Assembly: GCA_029907285.1 (NCBI GenBank)
Contig: JARYMD010000324.1
Span: 1 to 5,169 of the forward strand
Direction of reading: 5' to 3'
Origin: Verrucomicrobiota bacterium
GTDB taxonomy: Bacteria; Verrucomicrobiota; Verrucomicrobiia; Limisphaerales; J093
DNA length: 5,169 nt
Shown here: positions 1 through 5,161 of the stretch, piece after piece
Layout: each line of letters opens with the position of its first letter
How positions within the stretch are numbered: the first letter of the stretch is position 1
Made by a program: the position numbers and the translations under genes
Notes under the pieces: generated by a model
The model's input: only the letters and a program-made list of their open reading frames with translations
What the model was told of the DNA's origin: nothing
Database searches by the model: none

Positions 1-128
1 AGAGCCTGCACCACTGCAAAGTCTTGCAGCCGGACCGCCCCCATTGCCAGTGCCCCAAAAGACACCGCGCCAACCACCAATCCAACTGTCGCCCGTTCCA
101 ACCACTTGTCAGCTTTCTCAAGGTCCAT
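1..128 (-). CDS. Membrane protein N-terminus, O-antigen ligase-like (partial, runs off window)
   Basis: An open frame starts at an ATG at 128-126 and continues without a stop to the window edge, giving 42 complete residues of an unfinished protein. A short charged N-terminus (MDLEKADKWLERAT) is followed by one hydrophobic segment at about residues 14-32. The motif FGALAMGAVRLQDFAVVQA (24-42) comes next. From memory, this resembles the first transmembrane helix of bacterial O-antigen ligase/polymerase (Wzy/WaaL-like) proteins, which often read F-x-x-L-A-F-G-A-V-x-x-W-E-F. Such proteins polymerise or ligate surface polysaccharide at the periplasmic face of the inner membrane. The start lies 42 bases after the preceding stop codon in the same direction, so cotranscription is plausible. 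The ATG is the only good start, because the same frame is closed upstream by the preceding gene's TAG. The reading frame is well supported. The family call rests on one helix and is tentative. Confidence 0.55.
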   Translation of the reverse strand, partial: MDLEKADKWLERATVGLVVGAVSFGALAMGAVRLQDFAVVQA

Positions 129-170
129 GATTCCCGATGCTCTTGCTGCGGCTAATCTGGTGTTTTTTGG

Positions 171-1043
171 CTACTGTTCGATTCGTTCGACTGTGTTCTC
201 GAGCACGCCGAGGGTCCCAATGCTGATTCTGACGGTGTCGCCGGGCTGTAACGTGAACTCCGGCGGCGGAACAATGCCAGTGCCAGTCAAAAGCACAACT
301 CCGTTGGGGAACTTCTGGCATCTGAAAAGATGTTTTATGAGGTCATCGAGCCGCCGTTGCATCCGCCCAATCTCAACCGAGCCGCTGAAAACCACCGTTT
401 CGCCCCGGCGAACCGTCATTTCTATTCGCCATGCCCGCACTGTGGCCTCGTCGGCTCCCAACACAATACCGGGGCCTATGGCACACGATTTGTCGTATAT
501 TTTCGCCTGCGGGAGATAAAGCGGATTCTGGCCTTCAATGTCCCTTGCGCTGACGTCATTCCCGATAGTGTAACCGACGACCCGTCCTCTTGAATGGCAC
601 ACGATGGCCAGCTCGGGTTCGGGCACCGTCCAGCGTGAGTCGGCTCTGATACCGATGCTGCCCTGATGTCCAACGACCTTCTCGGCGACCGACTTGAAGA
701 ACAGCTCCGGCCGGTCCGCCTTGTAAACCCGATCGTAGCAACTGGCATTGGCGGGCGACTCTTCCATCCTTGCCGCTCGACTGGGCTGGTAAGTCACGCC
801 CGCGGCCCAGACCTCCTGTCGCTCGACCGGACACAAAAGGCGGAAAAACCCCGGCTGCCGTTGTTCGGGTTTTGCTCCACTGATGAGTGCTCGTAACCAC
901 GGCTCGGCTTCGTCCATTTCCAGGACAGATGTCAGCGACGTAACACCACAACTGCTGAGGTCAAGAACAGACCCGTCGTCGTGCAAAAGGCCGACGTGCA
1001 CTCCGCCCGTCCAAACTTTAAACCGACACAAACGCAATAGCAT
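171..1043 (-). CDS. FAH-superfamily hydrolase/dehydratase, resembling 2-dehydro-3-deoxy-D-arabinonate dehydratase
   Basis: This 290-residue protein has the two-part layout of the fumarylacetoacetate hydrolase superfamily: a small N-terminal domain (about 1-73) and the catalytic C-terminal fold (about 74-290). Visible signatures are WAAGVTYQPSRAARMEES (79-96), RPELFFKS (111-118), the metal-binding pair Glu142-x-Glu144 in VPEPELAIV, Asp163 in GNDVSARD, NPLYLPQAKIYDKSCAIGP (173-191, with Lys181) and TGTGIVPP (253-260). The NPLYLPQAK and ARMEES signatures are those I associate with 2-dehydro-3-deoxy-D-arabinonate dehydratase. That enzyme removes water from the sugar acid to give 2,5-dioxopentanoate, using a divalent metal, in oxidative pentose breakdown. 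Related members act on other 2-oxo acids, so the exact substrate is inference. No signal peptide is seen, so it should be cytoplasmic. I chose the ATG at 1043; a GTG at 1049 would add two residues. Neither has a clear Shine-Dalgarno sequence. The upstream isomerase gene suggests sugar-acid catabolism. Confidence 0.85.
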   Translation of the reverse strand: MLLRLCRFKVWTGGVHVGLLHDDGSVLDLSSCGVTSLTSVLEMDEAEPWLRALISGAKPEQRQPGFFRLLCPVERQEVWAAGVTYQPSRAARMEESPANASCYDRVYKADRPELFFKSVAEKVVGHQGSIGIRADSRWTVPEPELAIVCHSRGRVVGYTIGNDVSARDIEGQNPLYLPQAKIYDKSCAIGPGIVLGADEATVRAWRIEMTVRRGETVVFSGSVEIGRMQRRLDDLIKHLFRCQKFPNGVVLLTGTGIVPPPEFTLQPGDTVRISIGTLGVLENTVERIEQ

Positions 1044-1084
1044 GGGCACAATTCAACACAACTATCGGTTCCCTCGACAAAGAT

Positions 1085-1099
1085 GAAAAGTCACTTTTC
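1085..1099. promoter_or_regulatory. 15-base perfect palindrome upstream of the FAH-family gene (candidate operator)
   Basis: GAAAAGT-C-ACTTTTC has two 7-base arms around a single central base. It sits 42 bases upstream of the ATG of the FAH-family gene, inside the 130-base gap after the isomerase gene. The spacer is too short for a hairpin loop, so a dimeric repressor or activator site is more likely than a terminator. I see no convincing -35/-10 pair beside it. The regulatory role is inference, and a 15-base palindrome in AT-rich text can occur by chance. Confidence 0.3.
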
Positions 1100-1179
1100 C
1101 ACGCCTTTCACGCGCAAGCGCACACCCCAGATCAGGCCGGTTGCCACGCTGGTGCCTTTAAGTTTCGGCCCCGAACCAA

Positions 1180-2166
1180 TCAGGTGCCAGATATTATGGC
1201 GTCCAATCGTCGGCTGTGCTCTTCAAGGCTCAGGTTGCCACCCTCGATTGTCATCCAACCGTTGTATCCAACAGCCTCAAGCGCGGCCCTGACCACTGGC
1301 CATCGTACGCTTCCATCCCGGATGTTGACGAATTCGCCTTCGCCTTTTGGGTCCGATTGATTCAACTTGAAATCTTTGACGTGGCATTTGGCCAGCAGGC
1401 CGCCCAAACAAAGTATCCATTCCTCAGGCCTTTCATATTTCACGTGGTTGCCGATGTCAAAGTATGCCTTGACCCACGGGCTCTTGAACGATGCCACAAA
1501 ATGCCTGAAAACGGCCGGGCGAACCCAGAGGTTGTTCCACACGTTCTCCAATGCAATAACAACGCCGCATTTCTCAGCCAGAGGGATCAGTCTGTTGACT
1601 GCTTCCCGCGAAGTGTCCGTGGCGTGATTGTGCGCTTCAATGTAATCGCGGTACGGCGTGTTGTCCCCGTAAACCACGCGCGTTAAATGGCCTGTTTTCT
1701 CGTCGAACTCGATTTGGAACTCCCACGGCCGGGGCATTCTCATTCCGCCGATCCTGCATGGCACCAGCAGGACCGCGTCTGCGCCGTAAGCTTGCGCGGC
1801 CCGAATAGCGTCTTCTGTGACCTTGTAACTTGCATCGGCTTTAGCGCTGTCGCGGCTGTTGAACTCGGCCCAACCGCGCATTACCGAATGAACCCGCATC
1901 CCGAGCTTTTCGGCTGCAGCCCGGCATTTTTCCGCGTCTGCCTGTGGTTGCGGATATGCCTCGACACCGTCGAACCCGGCGTCTTTGAGCTTTCTGAAGT
2001 CGGCCTCGGTCGGCTTATCGATGATCATAGCCTTCTTGAGTTTGGTCTTGAACTGAGATTCTGCGGCTTGCACCCGCGCGGTTGAAAAGCCGGGCGCAAA
2101 CCCCGCGAGCGTTGTAGCGGCAGCCGACAGTCCGATGAAACTTCTGCGATTCAGTTTTGCTGTCAT
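1180..2166 (-). CDS. Tat-exported sugar phosphate isomerase/epimerase, xylose isomerase-like TIM barrel
   Basis: From the ATG at 2166 this encodes 328 residues. A GTG at 2190 would add eight residues and dilute the signal peptide, whereas the ATG has a weak AGAGAA Shine-Dalgarno-like stretch just upstream. The N-terminus carries a twin-arginine signal: N6-R7-R8-S9-F10-I11-G12, then an Ala-rich hydrophobic segment to about residue 30 and a possible cleavage site after VQA (32-34). The mature part fits the xylose isomerase-like/AP endonuclease 2 TIM barrel. Acidic and histidine residues sit where D-tagatose 3-epimerase-type enzymes bind their metal: Glu207 (IALENVW), Asp237 (FDIGNH), His262 (CHVKD) and Glu308 (TIEGG). 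It is probably a metal-dependent ketose or inosose isomerase/epimerase acting outside the cytoplasm. The substrate cannot be read from sequence. It appears to be the first gene of a minus-strand group with the FAH-family gene, and its promoter should lie within 2167-2586. Confidence 0.85.
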   Translation of the reverse strand: MTAKLNRRSFIGLSAAATTLAGFAPGFSTARVQAAESQFKTKLKKAMIIDKPTEADFRKLKDAGFDGVEAYPQPQADAEKCRAAAEKLGMRVHSVMRGWAEFNSRDSAKADASYKVTEDAIRAAQAYGADAVLLVPCRIGGMRMPRPWEFQIEFDEKTGHLTRVVYGDNTPYRDYIEAHNHATDTSREAVNRLIPLAEKCGVVIALENVWNNLWVRPAVFRHFVASFKSPWVKAYFDIGNHVKYERPEEWILCLGGLLAKCHVKDFKLNQSDPKGEGEFVNIRDGSVRWPVVRAALEAVGYNGWMTIEGGNLSLEEHSRRLDAIISGT

Positions 2167-2240
2167 AGACGGTTCTCTGATCAAATCCACACGACAGACT
2201 TCAGAGTAACGATTACCCTGGGCAAATGCACGCGCAATGT

Positions 2241-2288
2241 CTTTCTGTTCTCACACCAAGGCCACAGCCCTGGTGTGAGAACAGAGAG
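2241..2288. repeat. Long inverted repeat able to form a stable hairpin
   Basis: Positions 2244-2258 are perfectly complementary to 2271-2285 (15 base pairs). The left arm core is CTGTTCTCACACCA and the right arm core TGGTGTGAGAACAG. Outward, a T-G wobble and two more pairs extend the arms to 2241/2288. Inside, after one A-C mismatch, GGC (2260-2262) pairs with GCC (2267-2269) around a CACA loop. On neither strand does a T-run follow directly, and no gene ends here, so an intrinsic terminator is unlikely. It lies about 75 bases upstream of the isomerase start. It could be part of a dispersed palindromic element, a transcript leader structure or a protein-binding site. The structure is read directly; its role is unknown. 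Confidence 0.8.
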
Positions 2289-2290
2289 GC

Positions 2291-2545
2291 TCAGCCCGGT
2301 GAAGCGAGAACAGGAAGACCGACCTTGGTGAGATTACCGGGCCGGGCATGAGGCTGATTTCTGGTTCTGAAAACAGCGAAACGGCGTACAGGGCGCAAAC
2401 TTCTTGCGAGGCGTTCTGCCAGTGTTGATTCAAGGGCCAGATGCCACAGTTGGACGTTGTCTGCGTCGGCTCCAGGATGACGTCTCAAAACAGCCTTGAC
2501 CTCCGCGTCCAGTTGTTGCGAGTGACGCAGCGGGGCGGTTGTTCT
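2291..2545 (-). pseudogene. Possible remnant of a short protein-coding frame
   Basis: The minus strand is open for 84 codons before a stop at 2293-2291, closed upstream by TGA at 2548-2546. It reads, in part, QQLDAEVKAVLRRHPGADAD followed by NVQLWHLALESTLAERLARS, which looks like an amphipathic alpha-helical small protein and not random translation. No ATG or GTG starts it in a sensible place. The candidates are a CTG near 2530 and a TTG at 2488. An ATG at 2550 lies in another frame that would need a one-base shift to join it. The end (PGNLTKVGLPVLASPG) overlaps the repeat-rich part of the intergenic region and looks non-coding. I do not recognise a family with confidence. A decayed gene or a chance open frame are both possible. 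Confidence 0.22.
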
Positions 2546-2550
2546 TCATG

Positions 2551-2580
2551 TTGGCGTTCAGCGGGATTTCACGCTATGAT
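2551..2580 (+). promoter_or_regulatory. Candidate sigma-70-type promoter for the glycyl radical enzyme gene
   Basis: TTGGCG (2551-2556; four of six matches to TTGACA) is followed after 18 bases by TATGAT (2575-2580; five of six matches to TATAAT). The usual distance from the -10 element would put transcription initiation at about 2586-2588, which is the A of the chosen ATG at 2587. That predicts a leaderless or nearly leaderless mRNA, in line with the absence of a Shine-Dalgarno sequence before this ATG. The elements are visible in the sequence. Promoter activity and the start point are inferred. Confidence 0.5.
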
Positions 2581-2586
2581 TGGGCC

Positions 2587-5004
2587 ATGACTGAACGGAC
2601 AGCACGACTTCGCCGAGAAAGCCTTGACGCGCGAGCGTCAATTTCACCCGAACGCGCTCAACTTGTCACACGGTTTTACAAGGAGAACAACGGCCGCTAC
2701 TCGGTCCCTGTGATGCGCGCCATGTGTTTTCTCGAGCTTTGCAGGTCCAAGACAATTTACATCGGCGAAGGCGAACTCATTGTCGGCGAACGGGGCCCCC
2801 AGCCCAAAGCCGTCCCAACGTTTCCCGAGCTTACATGCCACAGTCTCGAGGACCTCGAAATCCTCAACACACGCCCGAAAGTCAGTTATCACGTCGATGA
2901 TGAATGTTTCAGGATATACAAAGACGAGATCATCCCTTATTGGCGGGGTCGGTCGCTGCGGGACAGAATCTTTTCCGAACTCGATCCGGAATGGCACAGG
3001 GCTTACTCGGCGGGCTTGTTCACCGAGTTTATGGAACAACGCGCACCGGGTCACACCGTGCTCGATGACAAGATTTACTCGAAGGGCATGCTCGATTTCA
3101 AACGCGACATCGCAACCGCAATGGCGCGTCTAGATTTCGTGAATGACCCTGAGGCTTACGAGAAGCTCCAGGCGCTCAAGTCATTCGACATCGCCTGCGA
3201 CGCGCTCATCGCATTTGCAGAACGGCATGCTGCGCTTGCTCGCCAGCTCGCACAACGCGAGTCAGACCCGCGCAGGCGCGCAGAACTGCTCAAGATCGCC
3301 GAGGTCTGTTCGCACGTGCCCGCTCATGCTCCGCGCGATTTCCACGAAGCCTTGCAATACTATTGGTTCTGTCATTTGGGCGTGATCACGGAACTTAACG
3401 GCTGGGATTCGTTCAACCCCGGCCATCTTGATCAGCATCTTCTGCCTTTCTACGAACGCGGCCTGGCCGAAGGAACGCTCACAAAGGAGTCGGCGCGCGA
3501 GCTTCTCGAGTGCTTTTTCATCAAGTTCAACAACCACCCCGCGCCGCCGAAGGTCGGAGTCACCGCGGCGGAAAGCGCCACTTACACCGATTTCGCAAAC
3601 ATCAATATCGGCGGCCTGCTCCGCGATGGCACTGACGGCTCGAACGAACTCTCGCACATGCTCCTCGACATCGTCGGGGAAATGCACCTGCTTCAGCCCA
3701 GCACCAACATCCAGCTCTCGCCCAAAACACCGGACCGTCTGCTCAAACATGCGCTCCGCGTCATACGGCACGGATACGGTTTCCCGTCCATTTTCAACGC
3801 CGACGCTGTGGTTCAGGAACAGTTGCGGCAGGGGAAAACCTTGGAGGACGCCCGCGCCGGCGGGTGCAGCGGATGCGTCGAAGTCGGCGCTTTCGGGAAG
3901 GAAGCGTACATTCTGACCGGTTACTTTAACATGCCCAAGTGCCTCGAACTGGCGTTGCACAATGGCGTCGATCCGATGACCGGCCAGCAGCTTGGGCCGC
4001 GCACTGGCGATCCGGCCTCGTTCACGTCTTTCGAACAGGTGTTCGAGGCGTGGCGCACCCAATTCCGCCATTTCCTCGAGGTCAAACTGCGCGGCAATCA
4101 GATCATCCAACGGATGTACGCCACGCTCATGCCCGCGCCGTTTCTCAGCGTGCTGATCGACGACTGCATCGCCAAGGGCCGCGACTACAACGCAGGCGGC
4201 GCGAGATACAACAACACTTACGTGCAATTTGTCGGGTTGGGCAGTCTCACTGATTCGCTCAGCGCGCTGCGAGAGGTGTGTTTCGAATCGGGACATTCAA
4301 ATCGCTCCGGCCACGAGCCAATCATGAATCTCGAAAAGAAACTTTCGCTGCCTGAATTTGTCCAAGTGCTCGACGGCGACTTCCATGGCCACGAGCAATT
4401 GCGTCAGCATGTCCTCAATCGGGTTCCAAAATACGGAAACGACGATGACCGGGCCGACAGCCTTGCGGTGCGCGTGTTCAACACGTGCTTCGAGGCATTG
4501 GACGGCCGACCCGACACCAAGGGCGGCGTTTATCGGGTCGAAATGCTGCCCACAACCTGCCATGTGTATTTTGGCAGTGTGACCGGCGCACTCCCCGACG
4601 GCCGTTTGGCGCATCGTCCTTTGAGCGAGGGCATCAGTCCGGTTCAAGGCGCAGACCGCCGCGGCCCAACAGCCGTGATCAGGAGCGCAGCCAAGCTGGA
4701 TCACATCAAGGCCGGCGGCACGCTTCTCAACATGAAACTCACGCCCGCATTGGTCGAAACGGACGACGGCCTTGACAAATGGGCGGCGCTGATCCGGACC
4801 TACTTCAAGATGGACGGCCACCATGTCCAGTTCAATGTGGTCCGCGCAGAAACATTGCGCGCAGCACAGGCAAGCCCGGATGAGTATCGCGATCTGATCG
4901 TTCGTGTGGCTGGTTACAGCGACTACTTTTGTGATCTGCCGCCTGACTTGCAGGAGGAAATCATTGCGAGGACCGAACACGCAGCCTTTGCTGGACCGGC
5001 GTAA
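2587..5004 (+). CDS. hypD: Glycyl radical enzyme of the trans-4-hydroxy-L-proline dehydratase (HypD) type
   Basis: This is a complete 805-residue member of the pyruvate formate-lyase/glycyl radical family. The PFL-like barrel spans about residues 5-650 and the glycine-radical domain about 680-800. The thiyl-radical cysteine is Cys430 in GCSGCVEVG, with the general base Glu432. The radical glycine is Gly776 in RVAGYSDYF, followed by the typical EEIIARTEH tail. From memory of C. difficile HypD, the residues around its substrate (Phe152, His160, Asp278, Ser334, Asp339, Phe340, Cys434, Glu436, Tyr450) correspond here to Phe148, His156, Asp274, Ser330, Asp335, Phe336, Cys430, Glu432 and Tyr446, all identical at an offset of four. 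HypD dehydrates trans-4-hydroxy-L-proline to 1-pyrroline-5-carboxylate in the cytoplasm without oxygen, after activation by a radical-SAM partner. The ATG at 2587 aligns with the family start; a TTG at 2539 would add 16 unrelated residues. About 15 extra residues lie at 567-581. Other arylacetate-decarboxylase-like activities are less likely. This hypD is unrelated to the hydrogenase maturation gene of the same name. Confidence 0.85.
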   Translation: MTERTARLRRESLDARASISPERAQLVTRFYKENNGRYSVPVMRAMCFLELCRSKTIYIGEGELIVGERGPQPKAVPTFPELTCHSLEDLEILNTRPKVSYHVDDECFRIYKDEIIPYWRGRSLRDRIFSELDPEWHRAYSAGLFTEFMEQRAPGHTVLDDKIYSKGMLDFKRDIATAMARLDFVNDPEAYEKLQALKSFDIACDALIAFAERHAALARQLAQRESDPRRRAELLKIAEVCSHVPAHAPRDFHEALQYYWFCHLGVITELNGWDSFNPGHLDQHLLPFYERGLAEGTLTKESARELLECFFIKFNNHPAPPKVGVTAAESATYTDFANINIGGLLRDGTDGSNELSHMLLDIVGEMHLLQPSTNIQLSPKTPDRLLKHALRVIRHGYGFPSIFNADAVVQEQLRQGKTLEDARAGGCSGCVEVGAFGKEAYILTGYFNMPKCLELALHNGVDPMTGQQLGPRTGDPASFTSFEQVFEAWRTQFRHFLEVKLRGNQIIQRMYATLMPAPFLSVLIDDCIAKGRDYNAGGARYNNTYVQFVGLGSLTDSLSALREVCFESGHSNRSGHEPIMNLEKKLSLPEFVQVLDGDFHGHEQLRQHVLNRVPKYGNDDDRADSLAVRVFNTCFEALDGRPDTKGGVYRVEMLPTTCHVYFGSVTGALPDGRLAHRPLSEGISPVQGADRRGPTAVIRSAAKLDHIKAGGTLLNMKLTPALVETDDGLDKWAALIRTYFKMDGHHVQFNVVRAETLRAAQASPDEYRDLIVRVAGYSDYFCDLPPDLQEEIIARTEHAAFAGPA

Positions 5005-5023
5005 CAGTGCCGGGCTTGTCAAC

Positions 5024-5045
5024 GGCGTGACGGGTTTGTCATGCC
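5024..5045 (+). terminator. Weak stem-loop 19 bases after the hypD stop
   Basis: GGCGTGAC (5024-5031) pairs with GTCATGCC (5038-5045) over eight positions, one of them a G-U wobble, around a six-base GGGTTT loop. It lies just downstream of the TAA at 5002-5004, where a 3' end would be expected. No U-tract follows, so it is not a canonical intrinsic terminator and may instead protect the 3' end of the mRNA. The surrounding text also contains near-direct repeats (CAACGGCGTGACG at 5020-5032 and CAACGGCTTCACG at 5045-5057). Confidence 0.35.
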
Positions 5046-5060
5046 AACGGCTTCACGCGT

Positions 5061-5096
5061 CCGCCGCGGTTTGTAGTCCGGCCTTTAGGCGGCCTT
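5061..5096. repeat. REP-like GC-rich palindromic element
   Basis: The stretch reads CCGCCGCGGTTTGTAGTCCG and then GCCTTTAGGCGGCCTT. CCGCC (5061-5065) is complementary to GGCGG (5088-5092), GCC-TTTA-GGC can form a small inner hairpin (5081-5090), and CCGCGG (5064-5069) is self-complementary. Sequences with a GTTTGTAGTC core next to a GCC-TTTA-GGC type palindrome are, as far as I recall, dispersed in intergenic DNA of soil Verrucomicrobiota. The copy number cannot be judged from one window. It could contribute to transcription termination after hypD, although no T-run follows. Confidence 0.4.
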
Positions 5097-5126
5097 GAAT
5101 TGAGCAGTCATTGTGCAGTCACCCCT

Positions 5127-5161
5127 TTGAACGTTTTACGTTGAGCGTTGAACGTTGAACG
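5127..5161. repeat. TTGAACG heptanucleotide tandem array
   Basis: Five consecutive 7-base units read TTGAACG, TTTTACG, TTGAGCG, TTGAACG, TTGAACG, and then TTCCCTGA follows to the window end. Three units are exact and the other two differ by one or two bases. Each unit boundary recreates the palindrome AACGTT or a close variant. A 7-base period in non-coding DNA after a gene suggests a slippage-prone simple repeat or an intergenic repeat family. I associate TTGAACG arrays with Verrucomicrobiota and Planctomycetota intergenic DNA, which is recollection and not proof. The array may continue in variant form past the window edge. Confidence 0.75.

Larger units (their letters stand above)
2167..2586. 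other. Divergent intergenic region between the isomerase and glycyl radical enzyme genes
   Basis: This stretch of about 420 bases separates two genes pointing away from each other, so it should hold promoters for both. On the hypD side a good -35/-10 pair is visible at 2551-2580. On the isomerase side I see no convincing pair, only a small dyad GTAA-CGA-TTAC at 2207-2217. A large inverted repeat occupies 2241-2288. Parts of it recur imperfectly nearby: GAGAACAG at 2277-2284 and again at 2306-2313, and CCTTGGTG at 2323-2330 echoing the complement of the left arm's CACCAAGG. A further dyad pairs GCCCGGT (2294-2300) with ACCGGGC (2336-2342). The minus strand of 2291-2545 is an open frame without a convincing start. 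I see no RNA gene or mobile-element gene here. Confidence 0.6.

Noticed and set aside
171..1049. Plus- and minus-strand open frames overlapping the FAH-family gene (for example 106-519 +, 556-951 -)
   Set aside because: They are shadows of a frame with clear family motifs. Their translations are low in hydrophobic structure, rich in Arg/Ser/Pro, and match nothing I recognise.
2241..2288. Intrinsic terminator
   Set aside because: The hairpin is strong but no T-run follows on either strand, and both neighbouring genes start here and do not end here.
2539..2586. TTG start giving a 16-residue longer glycyl radical enzyme
   Set aside because: The added residues do not fit the family N-terminus, the predicted promoter lies inside them, and the ATG at 2587 matches where HypD proteins begin.
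2587..5004. Pyruvate formate-lyase, choline TMA-lyase or glycerol dehydratase
   Set aside because: The active-site motif is GCSGCVEVG, not the adjacent Cys-Cys of PFL or the GCVEP type of the diol/choline enzymes. The rest of the protein aligns colinearly with HypD.
3262..5022. Long minus-strand open frames opposite hypD (344 and 241 codons, same frame, broken by one stop)
   Set aside because: The plus strand encodes a full, well-conserved glycyl radical enzyme. The antisense frames have no recognisable motifs and are explained by the codon bias of a GC-rich gene.
5020..5057. CRISPR-like repeats after hypD
   Set aside because: There are only two imperfect 13-base copies with a 25-base period and no further units, so it is not an array.
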